NCBI GenBank assembly: GCA_910586395.1
Contig: CAJUFX010000001.1
Location: 260,733 to 324,732 of the forward strand
Direction: 5' to 3'
Source of the DNA: an uncultured Bacteroidales bacterium
Lineage (GTDB): Bacteria; Bacteroidota; Bacteroidia; Bacteroidales; P3
DNA length: 64,000 nucleotides
Positions within the stretch are counted from its first letter, which is position 1. Every line of letters begins with the position of its first letter. The position numbers were made by a program, and so were the translations under genes. Below are positions 32,640-40,815 of this stretch, piece by piece. Below the pieces are notes generated by a model. It was not told the origin of the DNA and made no database searches. It worked only from the letters and a program-made list of their open reading frames with translations.

Positions 32640-34703
32640 TTATAATACGATATTGTTTTCCCGCACCGTCCAGTCGGCCACCTCGACGTTAACCGACATG
32701 TACAGATCGTTCTTTTCGCAAGGCGAATCCGGCGTCAACGGGTCGGGGTCGTTGGCCGTAATGCGCGGATGCCCGAAATAGCGGATACCCGTTACCGAAA
32801 TGCGATAGACATTGTTCCGGACCACGGCATATTCCATCGGCGACATCGTCCCCTCCAAATCATCCACATTATGCTTGTTCCAATAGTAGTAATAACAATA
32901 GTAACCGCGCGTTTCACCGCTTTTGACCGCCGGTTCGGCGGCCGACCCTTCGGACATGCCGACGGCATCGTCGCTGGCCTGATACAGCGTGAAGCCCGCC
33001 TTGGTCGCAGACTGTTTGAATTTACTCAAGACGGCTTCTTTCTGTTCTTCCGAGGCCGCAATCAGTTTCTGGTACCATGCGTCAGGCGACAATTCCGTGC
33101 CGCTTTCATCCGCGACATTGGGCGTCGCGGCCGCCGCGGCCAACGTCGCGTTATAGTAGGAAGAATGGTTGTCCATCGCTTGCTTGACCTGGTCGTTCCA
33201 GCCCACATAGAGGGTACGGTCCGGTGTACCGAACGCATACAGAATCGGGAATACCAACGTGTTTCCTCCGGCTATCACCTGTCCCTGCGCATCCCGTTGG
33301 GGCAGCTTCGTCACATATTTGTCGGCCAAGAAAGACGCATCCTCGCCTTGACCGTACTTACCCGCCACGGCGGCCTTCAAGGCGTCATTGGTTCCTTCCG
33401 TCGCAAGCAACTGGCCTTTGAAAACGATGCCGGTGGCCACGCCCACACGCGCCTCCGCATGCGGAATCGTATTCTCGGTCACATAAGTCCATATTTTATA
33501 TTGGTCGTCTCCATTGCTCGCCGTACTGTCCGCCAGCGTTTCAATCCGCACGTTCTTCCAGTATATGCGTTCATTGTCCGTGACCTGACCGGAGAGATTG
33601 AACAGCAGGTGACGATAGGCATCCTGATACGCTTTATCCAACGTGATTTTCGCACCGCTGCCGTTCGCCGTTTTATACTGAGCCTCCGCATCGGCGTCCA
33701 ATACATAGTTGCGGGCGGAGGCATCGGCACCCACACCGGTCTCCGCTCCGCAAATCACCGCATTGGCTTTCATATTCGCGACCGATGCATCCGCCGCGGC
33801 CACCCGCTTGAGAAAATAGAACTGGCGGTTCAGGTTTACCAAACCCATACGCACGAGTTCCACCTGCAGATCGCCGCTTCCGATTCCCTTGGTCACAATC
33901 GTATAAGTATTGTCATGGAGTTGTTTGAAATCGAAACGCGCCACCGCCCGCTGTACTTTGATCGGATTCGGCTGACCGTCCTGTCCGTTATTCACGCCGC
34001 CGTCGCCACTGTTGTCGCCGCACAATTGGAACGGATGCGTCGGATCGTTCACATAGCGGTTCAAGACCTCCACGCTCGTCGGCAACTGGCGTTCGGCTAT
34101 CGCCGCATTCGACATCAGGATGGCGCCCCGTGTCATGATGCCCTCGTCCTGGCCAGCCAAATGGCCCACCGCATGGATCCAATTCCGGCTTTCCCTGCTT
34201 TCGGCGCCCGTCTCGGCCGCCTCGCTGGCCCGTCCGGCTTCCGTTACGACAGCCAGCAATTCCGCCGTGTAGTTGCAGAAGACATAGACATGAATCTTAC
34301 CGCTTACCGTTGCGCCGTCCGCCACATTGTAATAACGTGTCAAACCGCTGCGGTTCATGGAAGATACGGCCGTAAGGTTTCCGTTTGCCCCTGCGCCGGC
34401 CGGATTGACGACCTCACCGTACGTGATGAACGAATCGTCTTCGGCTTTGGCCAAAACGATCAACATATTGGATACGCGGTTCTCGTATTCCTGCCCCACT
34501 TCGGTACCGACGATATTGCCGCTGCCGGCTTTTGCCGCCCGGCCACCCGGCAACGATATCTGGACGGCCATATAAGCCGGATCCTCCTTTTCGTTCATGC
34601 CCGGTCCTACCGGCCCATTGCCCTTGTCTTTTTCATCGGGATGGCATGCCGCCATCAAACTCATGGCCAATACGCCGGCCAGGATTCTCATCCACTTTTT
34701 CAT
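32640..34703 (-). CDS. Major fimbrial subunit, Mfa1/FimA-like
   Basis: A 687-residue prefimbrillin. The signal peptide ends in LMAAC, so the precursor is a lipoprotein. Next comes a start of mature sequence containing basic residues (PGGRAAKAGSG) where an Arg-specific protease could cut, as gingipains do in P. gingivalis. A central part follows with VQRAVARFDFKQLHD, typical of Mfa1-type subunits. The C-terminus NDLYMSVNVEVADWTVREN is the expected donor-strand type end. At 687 residues it is longer than Mfa1 of P. gingivalis (about 560), owing to Ala/Asn-rich and Gly-rich loops. Position upstream of the Mfa2-like anchor supports the call. Confidence 0.82.
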   Translation of the reverse strand: MKKWMRILAGVLAMSLMAACHPDEKDKGNGPVGPGMNEKEDPAYMAVQISLPGGRAAKAGSGNIVGTEVGQEYENRVSNMLIVLAKAEDDSFITYGEVVNPAGAGANGNLTAVSSMNRSGLTRYYNVADGATVSGKIHVYVFCNYTAELLAVVTEAGRASEAAETGAESRESRNWIHAVGHLAGQDEGIMTRGAILMSNAAIAERQLPTSVEVLNRYVNDPTHPFQLCGDNSGDGGVNNGQDGQPNPIKVQRAVARFDFKQLHDNTYTIVTKGIGSGDLQVELVRMGLVNLNRQFYFLKRVAAADASVANMKANAVICGAETGVGADASARNYVLDADAEAQYKTANGSGAKITLDKAYQDAYRHLLFNLSGQVTDNERIYWKNVRIETLADSTASNGDDQYKIWTYVTENTIPHAEARVGVATGIVFKGQLLATEGTNDALKAAVAGKYGQGEDASFLADKYVTKLPQRDAQGQVIAGGNTLVFPILYAFGTPDRTLYVGWNDQVKQAMDNHSSYYNATLAAAAATPNVADESGTELSPDAWYQKLIAASEEQKEAVLSKFKQSATKAGFTLYQASDDAVGMSEGSAAEPAVKSGETRGYYCYYYYWNKHNVDDLEGTMSPMEYAVVRNNVYRISVTGIRYFGHPRITANDPDPLTPDSPCEKNDLYMSVNVEVADWTVRENNIVL

Positions 34704-34745
34704 GGGGAAATTGTTTTATTTTTGGGTATTCTACTATTTCTTATT

Positions 34746-36776
34746 TTATTCATTTGCCGGACTTGCCTCCGCCTGCAAAGCCCGCAACTGTCCCAAGGCG
34801 GCTTCCGCCTCGGCGATCCCGGCGGTCAAAGCTTCCCCGAACAGACGTTCGGCCGCCGCATAATCGCCGCGCAAAGCCGCAAAGTTGCCACGCGCATAGA
34901 CGGCTTCCGGACTTTGACCGGCTTTGGCCAAATAGCGTTCGGCCCGGTTCAGGTCCCGCCAGCGCATGGCCGAATTGGCCGCATTCAGGTTGGCCGTCTC
35001 GTCGGCCGGAAACAGGCGCACGGCCGTTTCGAACACTTCGTCATAGGCTTCGCTGCCGGCCGCCATCGTCCGGGCGGCCACATACATTTCCTGCAAACTC
35101 AACTTTTGGGGTTGCGTCCCCAACAGACGGATGATTTCCGCCGGATCGGCATACGCGCGCACTTCGTACACCACCGTGTAATCGACATGGCGCAAGGCCG
35201 GGTAGATATAAGCGCGCATATAGGCGTAATCGTCTTGATACAAACTCTTGATTTGCCATTCCCGGGCGTCGGGTGTCAGACGCGTATCGGCCATGATCTT
35301 AAGGATGGCCGTCTTATGCGGCAAATCGGACGTTTCCAACACCATCCGCAGACCGTCCCAGTCTTCGGCCTCGCTATCGACCGTAATCCGGTCGGCCGGC
35401 AAGTGTATCAGCCCGCGTACATAAGCCTCGACGGCGGCCGTACGCGCCCGCGCCAGCGAAGCATTGAGCGCGTAAGGTCCCTCAGGCGAGGCATACCCCT
35501 TTATCGTCATCGATTTAAGCGTATGATCCGCATCGTTTTCAAGCGCGTCCACCGCCTGCTTGATCCGGTCGAGTTCCGCACGGTTGCCGCGCAAGGTCGG
35601 GTCTATGTCGGATTCGTTAAGTTCGAATTCAATATGGGCCGATCCTGTTTCCGACCGCAGTTTTTTTCTTTCGGCCACCGGCGTCCGATAAACGAAATGC
35701 GGCACAAAAGCCTCGGCTTTGACCAAGGCCTGCAAGGCGGTTATGAGCACGGTCCGCAATTCGGCACTCATCGGCAAGACCTGCACTTCGTTCACAAGCC
35801 GCCCCTGCCTTTCGCCGGGCAAGCCCAACCGCCCGATGGCTTGCGCCAGTTCGGGATTCAAATCAGTGGCTTCCGGTTGGATCGGCTGGGTCGATTCGGT
35901 CGGCTGAGCGGATTGAGCCGGTTGAGCCGGTTCGGTCGGTTGAGCGGATTGAGCCGGGGCAACCACAGGCGTCCGTGGTGGCGACGGCACCGCGGTCGGC
36001 GTTTGCGAAGCCGTTTGGGCCGGCTCGGTCGGCTCGGTCGATTGAACGGATTGAACCGTTTGGGCCGCGTCGGGATTTTCCGCTATCGTCTGCAAGGCCC
36101 GGGCCAACAATTCCCGCATTTCGGGCGTCAGCGTCAAAGCCTCCAATTCCTTCGATAAATTCTGCTGTTGCTCCGCACTCAAAGCCATGGCCGTCGCCAG
36201 ACCGGTCGCCAACGACAAGGCATGCAACTCCCTGCTCACGGCCGCCAAATCATCCGTCATCGGATAAACGGTCACACCGGCCTGCAAAACCGCCGTTGCC
36301 ATCCACGGTTCAAAAGGCACCGCAACGCGATAACTGACCGAAAGCAAGTCGCGGCTGTCGTAAAGCGATGCATCGGCCGGCAAATCCTGACTGCGCAAGT
36401 GCCGGTAATAGATATTGCGGCCGGCCAGCACCACGGCCGGCAAAGCCACCTCGTGACCGTCAGCAGCCTTTATACGCGGCACATAATAATATTCGCGGTC
36501 ATTACGCACCTTAAGACGCGAAACGTCCAAATCCATCGCCACAAACAAATCGCCTTTGGAACGCGAGACCCTGACATTTGAAACCCCGATCAGGCTATCG
36601 GCTTCCGTCCAATATGGGGTTCCCGCCGCCGATTCGGTTGCCGCTTGGCCGGAGGTCGCCTCCGACGAGACCTTGGGCATGGCCGGCACATGGGCCGAAG
36701 CCGACTGCTGAGCCTGCCCGCCAGACACCACCAAGCCCAAACCCGTAAACACCCAAAACAATATGTTTTTCTTCAT
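34746..36776 (-). CDS. DUF3868 and OmpA-like protein with TPR, fimbria-associated
   Basis: A 676-residue exported protein. The signal peptide (1-23) is followed by a DUF3868-type beta domain (about 60-190), a helical stretch, a Pro/Thr/Glu/Gln-rich linker (about 240-300), an OmpA/MotB-like peptidoglycan-binding fold with LKSMTIKGYASPEGPYALNA, and C-terminal TPR-like helices (about 590-665). DUF3868 proteins regularly precede Mfa/Fim genes in Bacteroidetes and are thought to help assembly. The linker is encoded by slipped repeats of a TGAGCGGATTGAGCCGG-type unit (35895-36060), so its length may vary among strains. It is preceded by the DUF3575 gene with a gap of 12 bp. Confidence 0.82.
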   Translation of the reverse strand: MKKNILFWVFTGLGLVVSGGQAQQSASAHVPAMPKVSSEATSGQAATESAAGTPYWTEADSLIGVSNVRVSRSKGDLFVAMDLDVSRLKVRNDREYYYVPRIKAADGHEVALPAVVLAGRNIYYRHLRSQDLPADASLYDSRDLLSVSYRVAVPFEPWMATAVLQAGVTVYPMTDDLAAVSRELHALSLATGLATAMALSAEQQQNLSKELEALTLTPEMRELLARALQTIAENPDAAQTVQSVQSTEPTEPAQTASQTPTAVPSPPRTPVVAPAQSAQPTEPAQPAQSAQPTESTQPIQPEATDLNPELAQAIGRLGLPGERQGRLVNEVQVLPMSAELRTVLITALQALVKAEAFVPHFVYRTPVAERKKLRSETGSAHIEFELNESDIDPTLRGNRAELDRIKQAVDALENDADHTLKSMTIKGYASPEGPYALNASLARARTAAVEAYVRGLIHLPADRITVDSEAEDWDGLRMVLETSDLPHKTAILKIMADTRLTPDAREWQIKSLYQDDYAYMRAYIYPALRHVDYTVVYEVRAYADPAEIIRLLGTQPQKLSLQEMYVAARTMAAGSEAYDEVFETAVRLFPADETANLNAANSAMRWRDLNRAERYLAKAGQSPEAVYARGNFAALRGDYAAAERLFGEALTAGIAEAEAALGQLRALQAEASPANE

Positions 36777-36788
36777 CTTGGCCGGATT

Positions 36789-37478
36789 TTAGAACGCATA
36801 AATCAAATTGACAGCCACTTTGGTCGGTCCTACATAATGGTGCACCGCGTTCTCCTCGCTCTTGTTGCCGCAATCCGCACAAGGGAAAGCATCGTAGCGC
36901 GTATAGGCGTAACCGATCCCTATTTCCGCTTCCAGACTCCAATGCCGGCCCAACAGGAACGAATAGCCGTAACCGACACCGAATCCGAACATCCAACCCT
37001 GAAAACGCTCGTTGGTCAGACGCGACCAATCGGTGCCTAAAAAACGGACGTTGTTCCGCATGTTGCCGAAATTGAACTGCCCGCCGTAGATATGAAACGG
37101 CAGGAAATGCCCGCCGAAAGCACGTCCCGCCGGCGGCTTGGGCCCGCCGAACCACCAGCGCGCCTCGGGCTGGATGAGCCAATGTTTCCATTTGCGGTGC
37201 CCCACCGTCCAGGCGTTGCAGTTGAACGAGAGATCGACCGTCCAATCGGGTGCGACAGAAACCTCACCCCCGAGGTTCAGCGTCCAAACCACCGCGTCGT
37301 AAAACAAATTGGTCTTGACGGCGCCCCTGACGTTTTCCCCGAAAGATTCTTTGACCGGCGCCTCGACCTCCGTCTCCTGAGACCGGACCGCCTGCGACCA
37401 CAACAGAGCCGCCGCGATCAACAAAATCTTCCAAAACGCATCCAAAAACGCCCGGCAAAAGCAGTTCTTATAGAACAT
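36789..37478 (-). CDS. DUF3575 outer-membrane protein, first gene of the fimbrial operon
   Basis: A 229-residue protein with an N-terminal hydrophobic export signal and the DUF3575 signature: GAVKTNLFYDAVVWTLNLGG, DLSFNCNAWTVGHRKWKHWL, QPEARWWFGGP, and a final NLIYAF strand, consistent with a small outer-membrane beta-barrel. It is conserved as the companion of DUF3868 genes in fimbrial operons. One Met codon earlier (37481) is an alternative start. A strong promoter and a 12-base C run lie just upstream. Confidence 0.85.
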   Translation of the reverse strand: MFYKNCFCRAFLDAFWKILLIAAALLWSQAVRSQETEVEAPVKESFGENVRGAVKTNLFYDAVVWTLNLGGEVSVAPDWTVDLSFNCNAWTVGHRKWKHWLIQPEARWWFGGPKPPAGRAFGGHFLPFHIYGGQFNFGNMRNNVRFLGTDWSRLTNERFQGWMFGFGVGYGYSFLLGRHWSLEAEIGIGYAYTRYDAFPCADCGNKSEENAVHHYVGPTKVAVNLIYAF

Positions 37479-37513
37479 CACGTATTTATTTTTTCAAAAC
37501 ATTTTTATCGCCG

Positions 37514-37584
37514 CAAAATTACTTTTCAACATGATATTTTACAAATTTTTATAAAATTTTTATTGCTTTTTACCCCCCCCCCCC
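37514..37584 (-). promoter_or_regulatory. Fimbrial operon promoter with an upstream homopolymer tract
   Basis: On the minus strand TTTG (complement of 37542-37545), 20 bp, TAATTTTG (complement of 37514-37521) matches the Bacteroidetes consensus exactly. 27 bp upstream of the -33 element lies a run of 12 G (C on the plus strand, 37573-37584), flanked by AT-rich sequence. The tract could vary in length by slippage. Confidence 0.85.
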
Positions 37585-37807
37585 GTTATTTAAGTTATTC
37601 ATTTTGTACTAATTGCAATTATGTGTTTTCACCATAAAAAATAGTGCCAAAAGCATTTTTTCGACATTCTTTAAACTACGCGCATAATAATCCGCTCCGC
37701 CTGACGGAGCGCGAAAAACCGGTCATGACGGAACGATAAAACGACGCGCCGAGCCGGACAACACCGAGCCGGACAACGCGCCGATGCGCAACCGGCCGCC
37801 CGGGCAA

Positions 37808-37840
37808 CAAAAAAAGGCGTCCCGTTTCCGGAACGCCTTT
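37808..37840 (-). terminator. Rho-independent terminator of the carboxynorspermidine dehydrogenase-like gene
   Basis: On the minus strand the stem GGCGT/ACGCC (37833-37837 with 37816-37820, extended by inner G-C pairs) is followed by a run of T (A at 37809-37815). It lies just past the stop at 37862. The remaining 37585-37807 holds no gene that I can support, only a 15-bp duplication near 37747-37777. Confidence 0.8.
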
Positions 37841-37861
37841 CCCTGTATCGAAAACACGGCG

Positions 37862-39064
37862 TTACAATTCCAAATCGATATCGAACAATTCCTCCCACGG
37901 CAAACCGCCCTTGTTCAACTCCGCCATAAACGGATCCGGATCGAACTGTTCCACGTTGAATACCCCCGGTTGTTTCCACAGGCCTTTGCAGAACATCATC
38001 GCGCCGATCGTGGCCGGTACGCCCGTCGTATAGCTGACGCCCTGGGTGCCGGTTTCCCGATACGCGACTTCGTGGCTGCAGTTGTTGAAGATATAATAAG
38101 TACGTTCCTTGCCGTCCTTGATACCGCGGATACGGCAGCCGATGGACGTGAAGCCCTTGTAGTTCTCGCCGAGGTCGCCCGGATTGGGCAATACGGCCTT
38201 GAGGAACTGAATGGGCACAATCTCCCTGCCCTCATACATGACCGGCTCTATGGATGCCATGCCGATATTCTGGATCACGCGCAGATGGGTCAGATATTCC
38301 TGACCGAACGTCATCCAGAAACGCGCACGCTTAATCGTAGGATAATGCTTGACAAGCGACTCGAGTTCTTCATGATACATCAGATAGGATTCCTTGGGGC
38401 CGATACGCGGATAGTTCAAGGCCTTGTGGACGCTCAGCGGATCGGTTTCGTGCCAACCGCCGTTTTCCCAATATTTTCCCCTTTGGGTGATTTCACGGAT
38501 ATTGATTTCCGGATTGAAGTTCGTCGCGAACGCCTTGCCGTGGTCGCCGGCATTACAGTCCACGATGTCGAGGTAATGGATTTCGTCGAAATGATGCTTG
38601 GCGGCATGGGCCGTATAGATGCTCGTCACGCCCGGATCGAAACCGCAACCGAGAATGGCCGTAAGGCCGGCTTCCTTGAAACGGTCGTGGTAAGCCCACT
38701 GCCAGCCGTATTCGTACTTGGCCTCTTCGAGCGGCTCGTAATTGGCCGTATCCATATAGTTGACGCCGGCCGCCAGACAGGCGTCCATAATGTGCAAATC
38801 CTGATACGGCAAGGCCACGTTGATGACCAAGACCGGCTGATATTCTTTGAGCAACTGCGTGAGCGCCGGCACGTTGTCGGCATCGACCCGGGCGGTCTTG
38901 AACTTTTGCCCGGTCCGCTTGAAGACGTCTTCCGCTATTTTGTCGCATTTGGCCTGCGTGCGGGAGGCGATCATCACTTCGGTGAATACGTCCGGATGGG
39001 TGGCGACCTTGTGGGCGACCACGGTGGCGACCCCGCCGGCTCCGATAATAAGGATTCTGCTCAT
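37862..39064 (-). CDS. Saccharopine dehydrogenase family, probable carboxynorspermidine dehydrogenase
   Basis: A 400-residue NAD(P)-dependent enzyme. The N-terminal Rossmann motif is ILIIGAGGVATVVAHKVA. VDADNVPALTQLLKEYQP, LVINVALPYQDLHIMDACL, GVNYMDTANYEP and GCGFDPGVTSIYTAHAAKH are typical of the carboxynorspermidine/carboxyspermidine dehydrogenase branch, which condenses aspartate semialdehyde with a diamine in polyamine synthesis. Saccharopine dehydrogenase of lysine metabolism is the alternative, but the size and motifs favour the polyamine enzyme. The start at 39064 is the Met directly before the dinucleotide-binding strand; the frame stays open far upstream (to 39295) into the tRNA and was rejected. 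It is a single-gene unit with its own terminator. Confidence 0.82.
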   Translation of the reverse strand: MSRILIIGAGGVATVVAHKVATHPDVFTEVMIASRTQAKCDKIAEDVFKRTGQKFKTARVDADNVPALTQLLKEYQPVLVINVALPYQDLHIMDACLAAGVNYMDTANYEPLEEAKYEYGWQWAYHDRFKEAGLTAILGCGFDPGVTSIYTAHAAKHHFDEIHYLDIVDCNAGDHGKAFATNFNPEINIREITQRGKYWENGGWHETDPLSVHKALNYPRIGPKESYLMYHEELESLVKHYPTIKRARFWMTFGQEYLTHLRVIQNIGMASIEPVMYEGREIVPIQFLKAVLPNPGDLGENYKGFTSIGCRIRGIKDGKERTYYIFNNCSHEVAYRETGTQGVSYTTGVPATIGAMMFCKGLWKQPGVFNVEQFDPDPFMAELNKGGLPWEELFDIDLEL

Positions 39065-39110
39065 AGTTTTATCAGGTTGAAAGGTTATGGTCTTGGTTTG
39101 GCGGCTGCAA

Positions 39111-39166
39111 CACCGGGCACCGGGCGTTGCAACTGCGGCACCGGGCACCGGGCGTTGCGGTTGCGG
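39111..39166. repeat. Tandem duplication of a 28-bp GC-rich unit
   Basis: Two copies (39111-39138, 39139-39166) of a unit with the core CACCGGGCACCGGGCGTTGC lie between the dehydrogenase start and the tRNA terminator. The 10-bp CACCGGG step is itself repeated inside the unit. Such slippage-prone DNA recurs at several gene borders of the window. Confidence 0.85.
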
Positions 39167-39226
39167 CGTACCCGGCCCTGCGGTTGCACCACCGGCCTCT
39201 ATCGCGCCTGCGCGCGGACGGATATT

Positions 39227-39253
39227 AAAAAAGCGAGAACGCCTTGTTCTCGC
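39227..39253 (-). terminator. Rho-independent terminator after tRNA-Phe
   Basis: A perfect stem GCGAGAAC/GTTCTCGC (39233-39240 with 39246-39253) with loop GCCTT is followed, on the minus strand, by six T (A at 39227-39232). It lies 12 bp beyond the tRNA 3' end. Confidence 0.9.
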
Positions 39254-39265
39254 TTTCTCCGTTTG

Positions 39266-39338
39266 TGGCTCGGGTTGGAATCGAACCAACGACACAAGGA
39301 TTTTCAGTCCTTTGCTCTACCGACTGAGCTACCGCGCC
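39266..39338 (-). tRNA. tRNA-Phe (GAA)
   Basis: A 73-nt cloverleaf on the minus strand. It has D stem GCTC/GAGC, anticodon arm AAGGA-CTGAAAA-TCCTT with anticodon GAA, T arm GTTGG-TTCGATT-CCAAC, and discriminator A. The CCA end is not encoded. The acceptor stem GGCGCGG/CCGAGCC pairs except for position 4 (G) against 69 (A), an unusual mismatch. A promoter (39434-39465) and a terminator frame it, so it is a single transcription unit with a leader of nearly 90 nt. Confidence 0.95.
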
Positions 39339-39433
39339 ATCTGGAAACAGGGTGCAAAGGAAGCGGAAGGTGAACGCAGACGCCAAACTTGTTTGAGCGT
39401 ATGCTGAACCGCACCCTTTCTTCAAACACGGTG

Positions 39434-39465
39434 CAAAGATAATACTTTTTTTAGAAATACGCAAA
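39434..39465 (-). promoter_or_regulatory. Promoter of tRNA-Phe
   Basis: On the minus strand TTTG (complement of 39462-39465), 20 bp, TATCTTTG (complement of 39434-39441) fits the Bacteroidetes consensus fully. Confidence 0.8.
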
Positions 39466-39581
39466 CATCACTTTCATTTCATTAAAAAAAGTGAAAGCCG
39501 AGGACATGAGCCAAAGATTCGGAAAATTCTTAGTAATTTTGCGTTGAAACAAGCCCGACCATTACACAAGCCACCTATCCT

Positions 39582-40787
39582 ATGCGCACAGATCCACCCC
39601 GAGTCGTAAAGATACACGACGTAAACATAGACAAGGACTATATAGCCTGGATAGAAGAAATCAAGACCCGCTACCGACATGCTCAAATTAAAGCGGCCAT
39701 CAAAGTAAATGCCGAACAATTGAGATTCAACTGGCAATTGGGACGCGACCTTGCGATACGGAAAGTCGAAGAAAAATGGGGATCCGGCGTTGTTGAACAA
39801 GTCAGCCTTGACCTACAGGCCGCCTTTCCCGAGTCGAAAGGATTCAGTGCCCGAAATCTGTGGCACATGAAGAAGTGGTATTTATTCTATGCCGAACAGA
39901 CAACAAAACTGCACCAACTTGCTTCAGAATCAGAAACAACTAACAAACAAAGCCTTACAAAACTGAAGCAATATGCTTCAGAAATTTTGCAACAGGATAT
40001 TGCCGTTCGGGACAATACCTCATTCCCGGAAATATTCGCATCCGTCCCTTGGTGGCATCATGTTGAGATTATCTCCAAATCAAAATCTATAGAAGAAGCA
40101 CTTTTTTATATAAAGCATACCATATCGGAAAATTGGAGCCGAAGTACCCTACTGAACTGCATCAAGGCCGACTTTTACCACTCTTCAGGCGGTGCCATCA
40201 CAAACTTCAACGAAACATTACCGTTTCCCCAAAGCGAACTCGCCCAAGCCATCACCAAAGACACCTACGATTTCGGTTTCGTATCGTTAAAAAAAGGCTA
40301 TGAAGAGGAAGACTTGGAAACCGAATTAGAAAAACACCTGACCCGTTTTTTGCTTGAACTTGGTACCGGATTCGCTTACCTCGGCCGACAGAAACAACTC
40401 ATCATAGCCGGCAAGACGCGGAAATTGGATATGCTTTTCTTCAACATTCCACTCAACTGCTACGTGGTCGTGGAACTTAAGACCGTTCCTTTCCAACCGG
40501 AGTTTGCCGGAAAACTCAATTTTTATGTCAATGCGGTCGATGACCTCATTAAGACCTCGGCACAGAATCCGACCATTGGCCTATTGATTTGCAGCAACAA
40601 AGACGAGACCGAAGTCCAATACGCCTTTCAAGGCATTCAAACGCCCATCGGCGTCTCATCCTATAACAACATTCAGATCAAAAAAATACAGGACCAACTC
40701 CCGTCGGTCGAAGAGTTAACGAAACGCATCAGACTTTTAGAAGCGGAACTTGACCAAAAAGCCAGACGGGAAACCCAAGAGATATAA
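39582..40787 (+). CDS. DUF1016 / YhcG-type PD-(D/E)XK nuclease family protein
   Basis: A 401-residue protein with the two-part YhcG layout. The N-terminal DUF1016 helical region (about 20-185) includes LRFNWQLGRDLAIR, KGFSARNLWHMKKWY and SVPWWHH. The C-terminal PD-(D/E)XK nuclease fold has D283 in KLDMLFF and E298-x-K300 in VVVELKT, so the catalytic core looks intact. Family members occur near restriction systems and in mobile regions and are suspected DNA nucleases; their biological role is not settled. The gene is clearly more AT-rich than its neighbours and sits alone between tRNA-Phe and obg, which suggests acquisition. A variable stretch at about 110-145 (with SLTKLKQYASE) separates the two halves. 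Confidence 0.85.
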   Translation: MRTDPPRVVKIHDVNIDKDYIAWIEEIKTRYRHAQIKAAIKVNAEQLRFNWQLGRDLAIRKVEEKWGSGVVEQVSLDLQAAFPESKGFSARNLWHMKKWYLFYAEQTTKLHQLASESETTNKQSLTKLKQYASEILQQDIAVRDNTSFPEIFASVPWWHHVEIISKSKSIEEALFYIKHTISENWSRSTLLNCIKADFYHSSGGAITNFNETLPFPQSELAQAITKDTYDFGFVSLKKGYEEEDLETELEKHLTRFLLELGTGFAYLGRQKQLIIAGKTRKLDMLFFNIPLNCYVVVELKTVPFQPEFAGKLNFYVNAVDDLIKTSAQNPTIGLLICSNKDETEVQYAFQGIQTPIGVSSYNNIQIKKIQDQLPSVEELTKRIRLLEAELDQKARRETQEI

Positions 40788-40815
40788 TACAATTAAACTA
40801 CTCACACCTATAGCG

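Noticed and set aside
32769..36158. Long open frame (over 1100 codons) on the plus strand opposite the fimbrial genes
   Set aside because: It spans two well-supported minus-strand genes and their gap, and reads as Arg/His/Phe-rich shadow sequence typical of the complement of GC-rich codons; no domain is visible.
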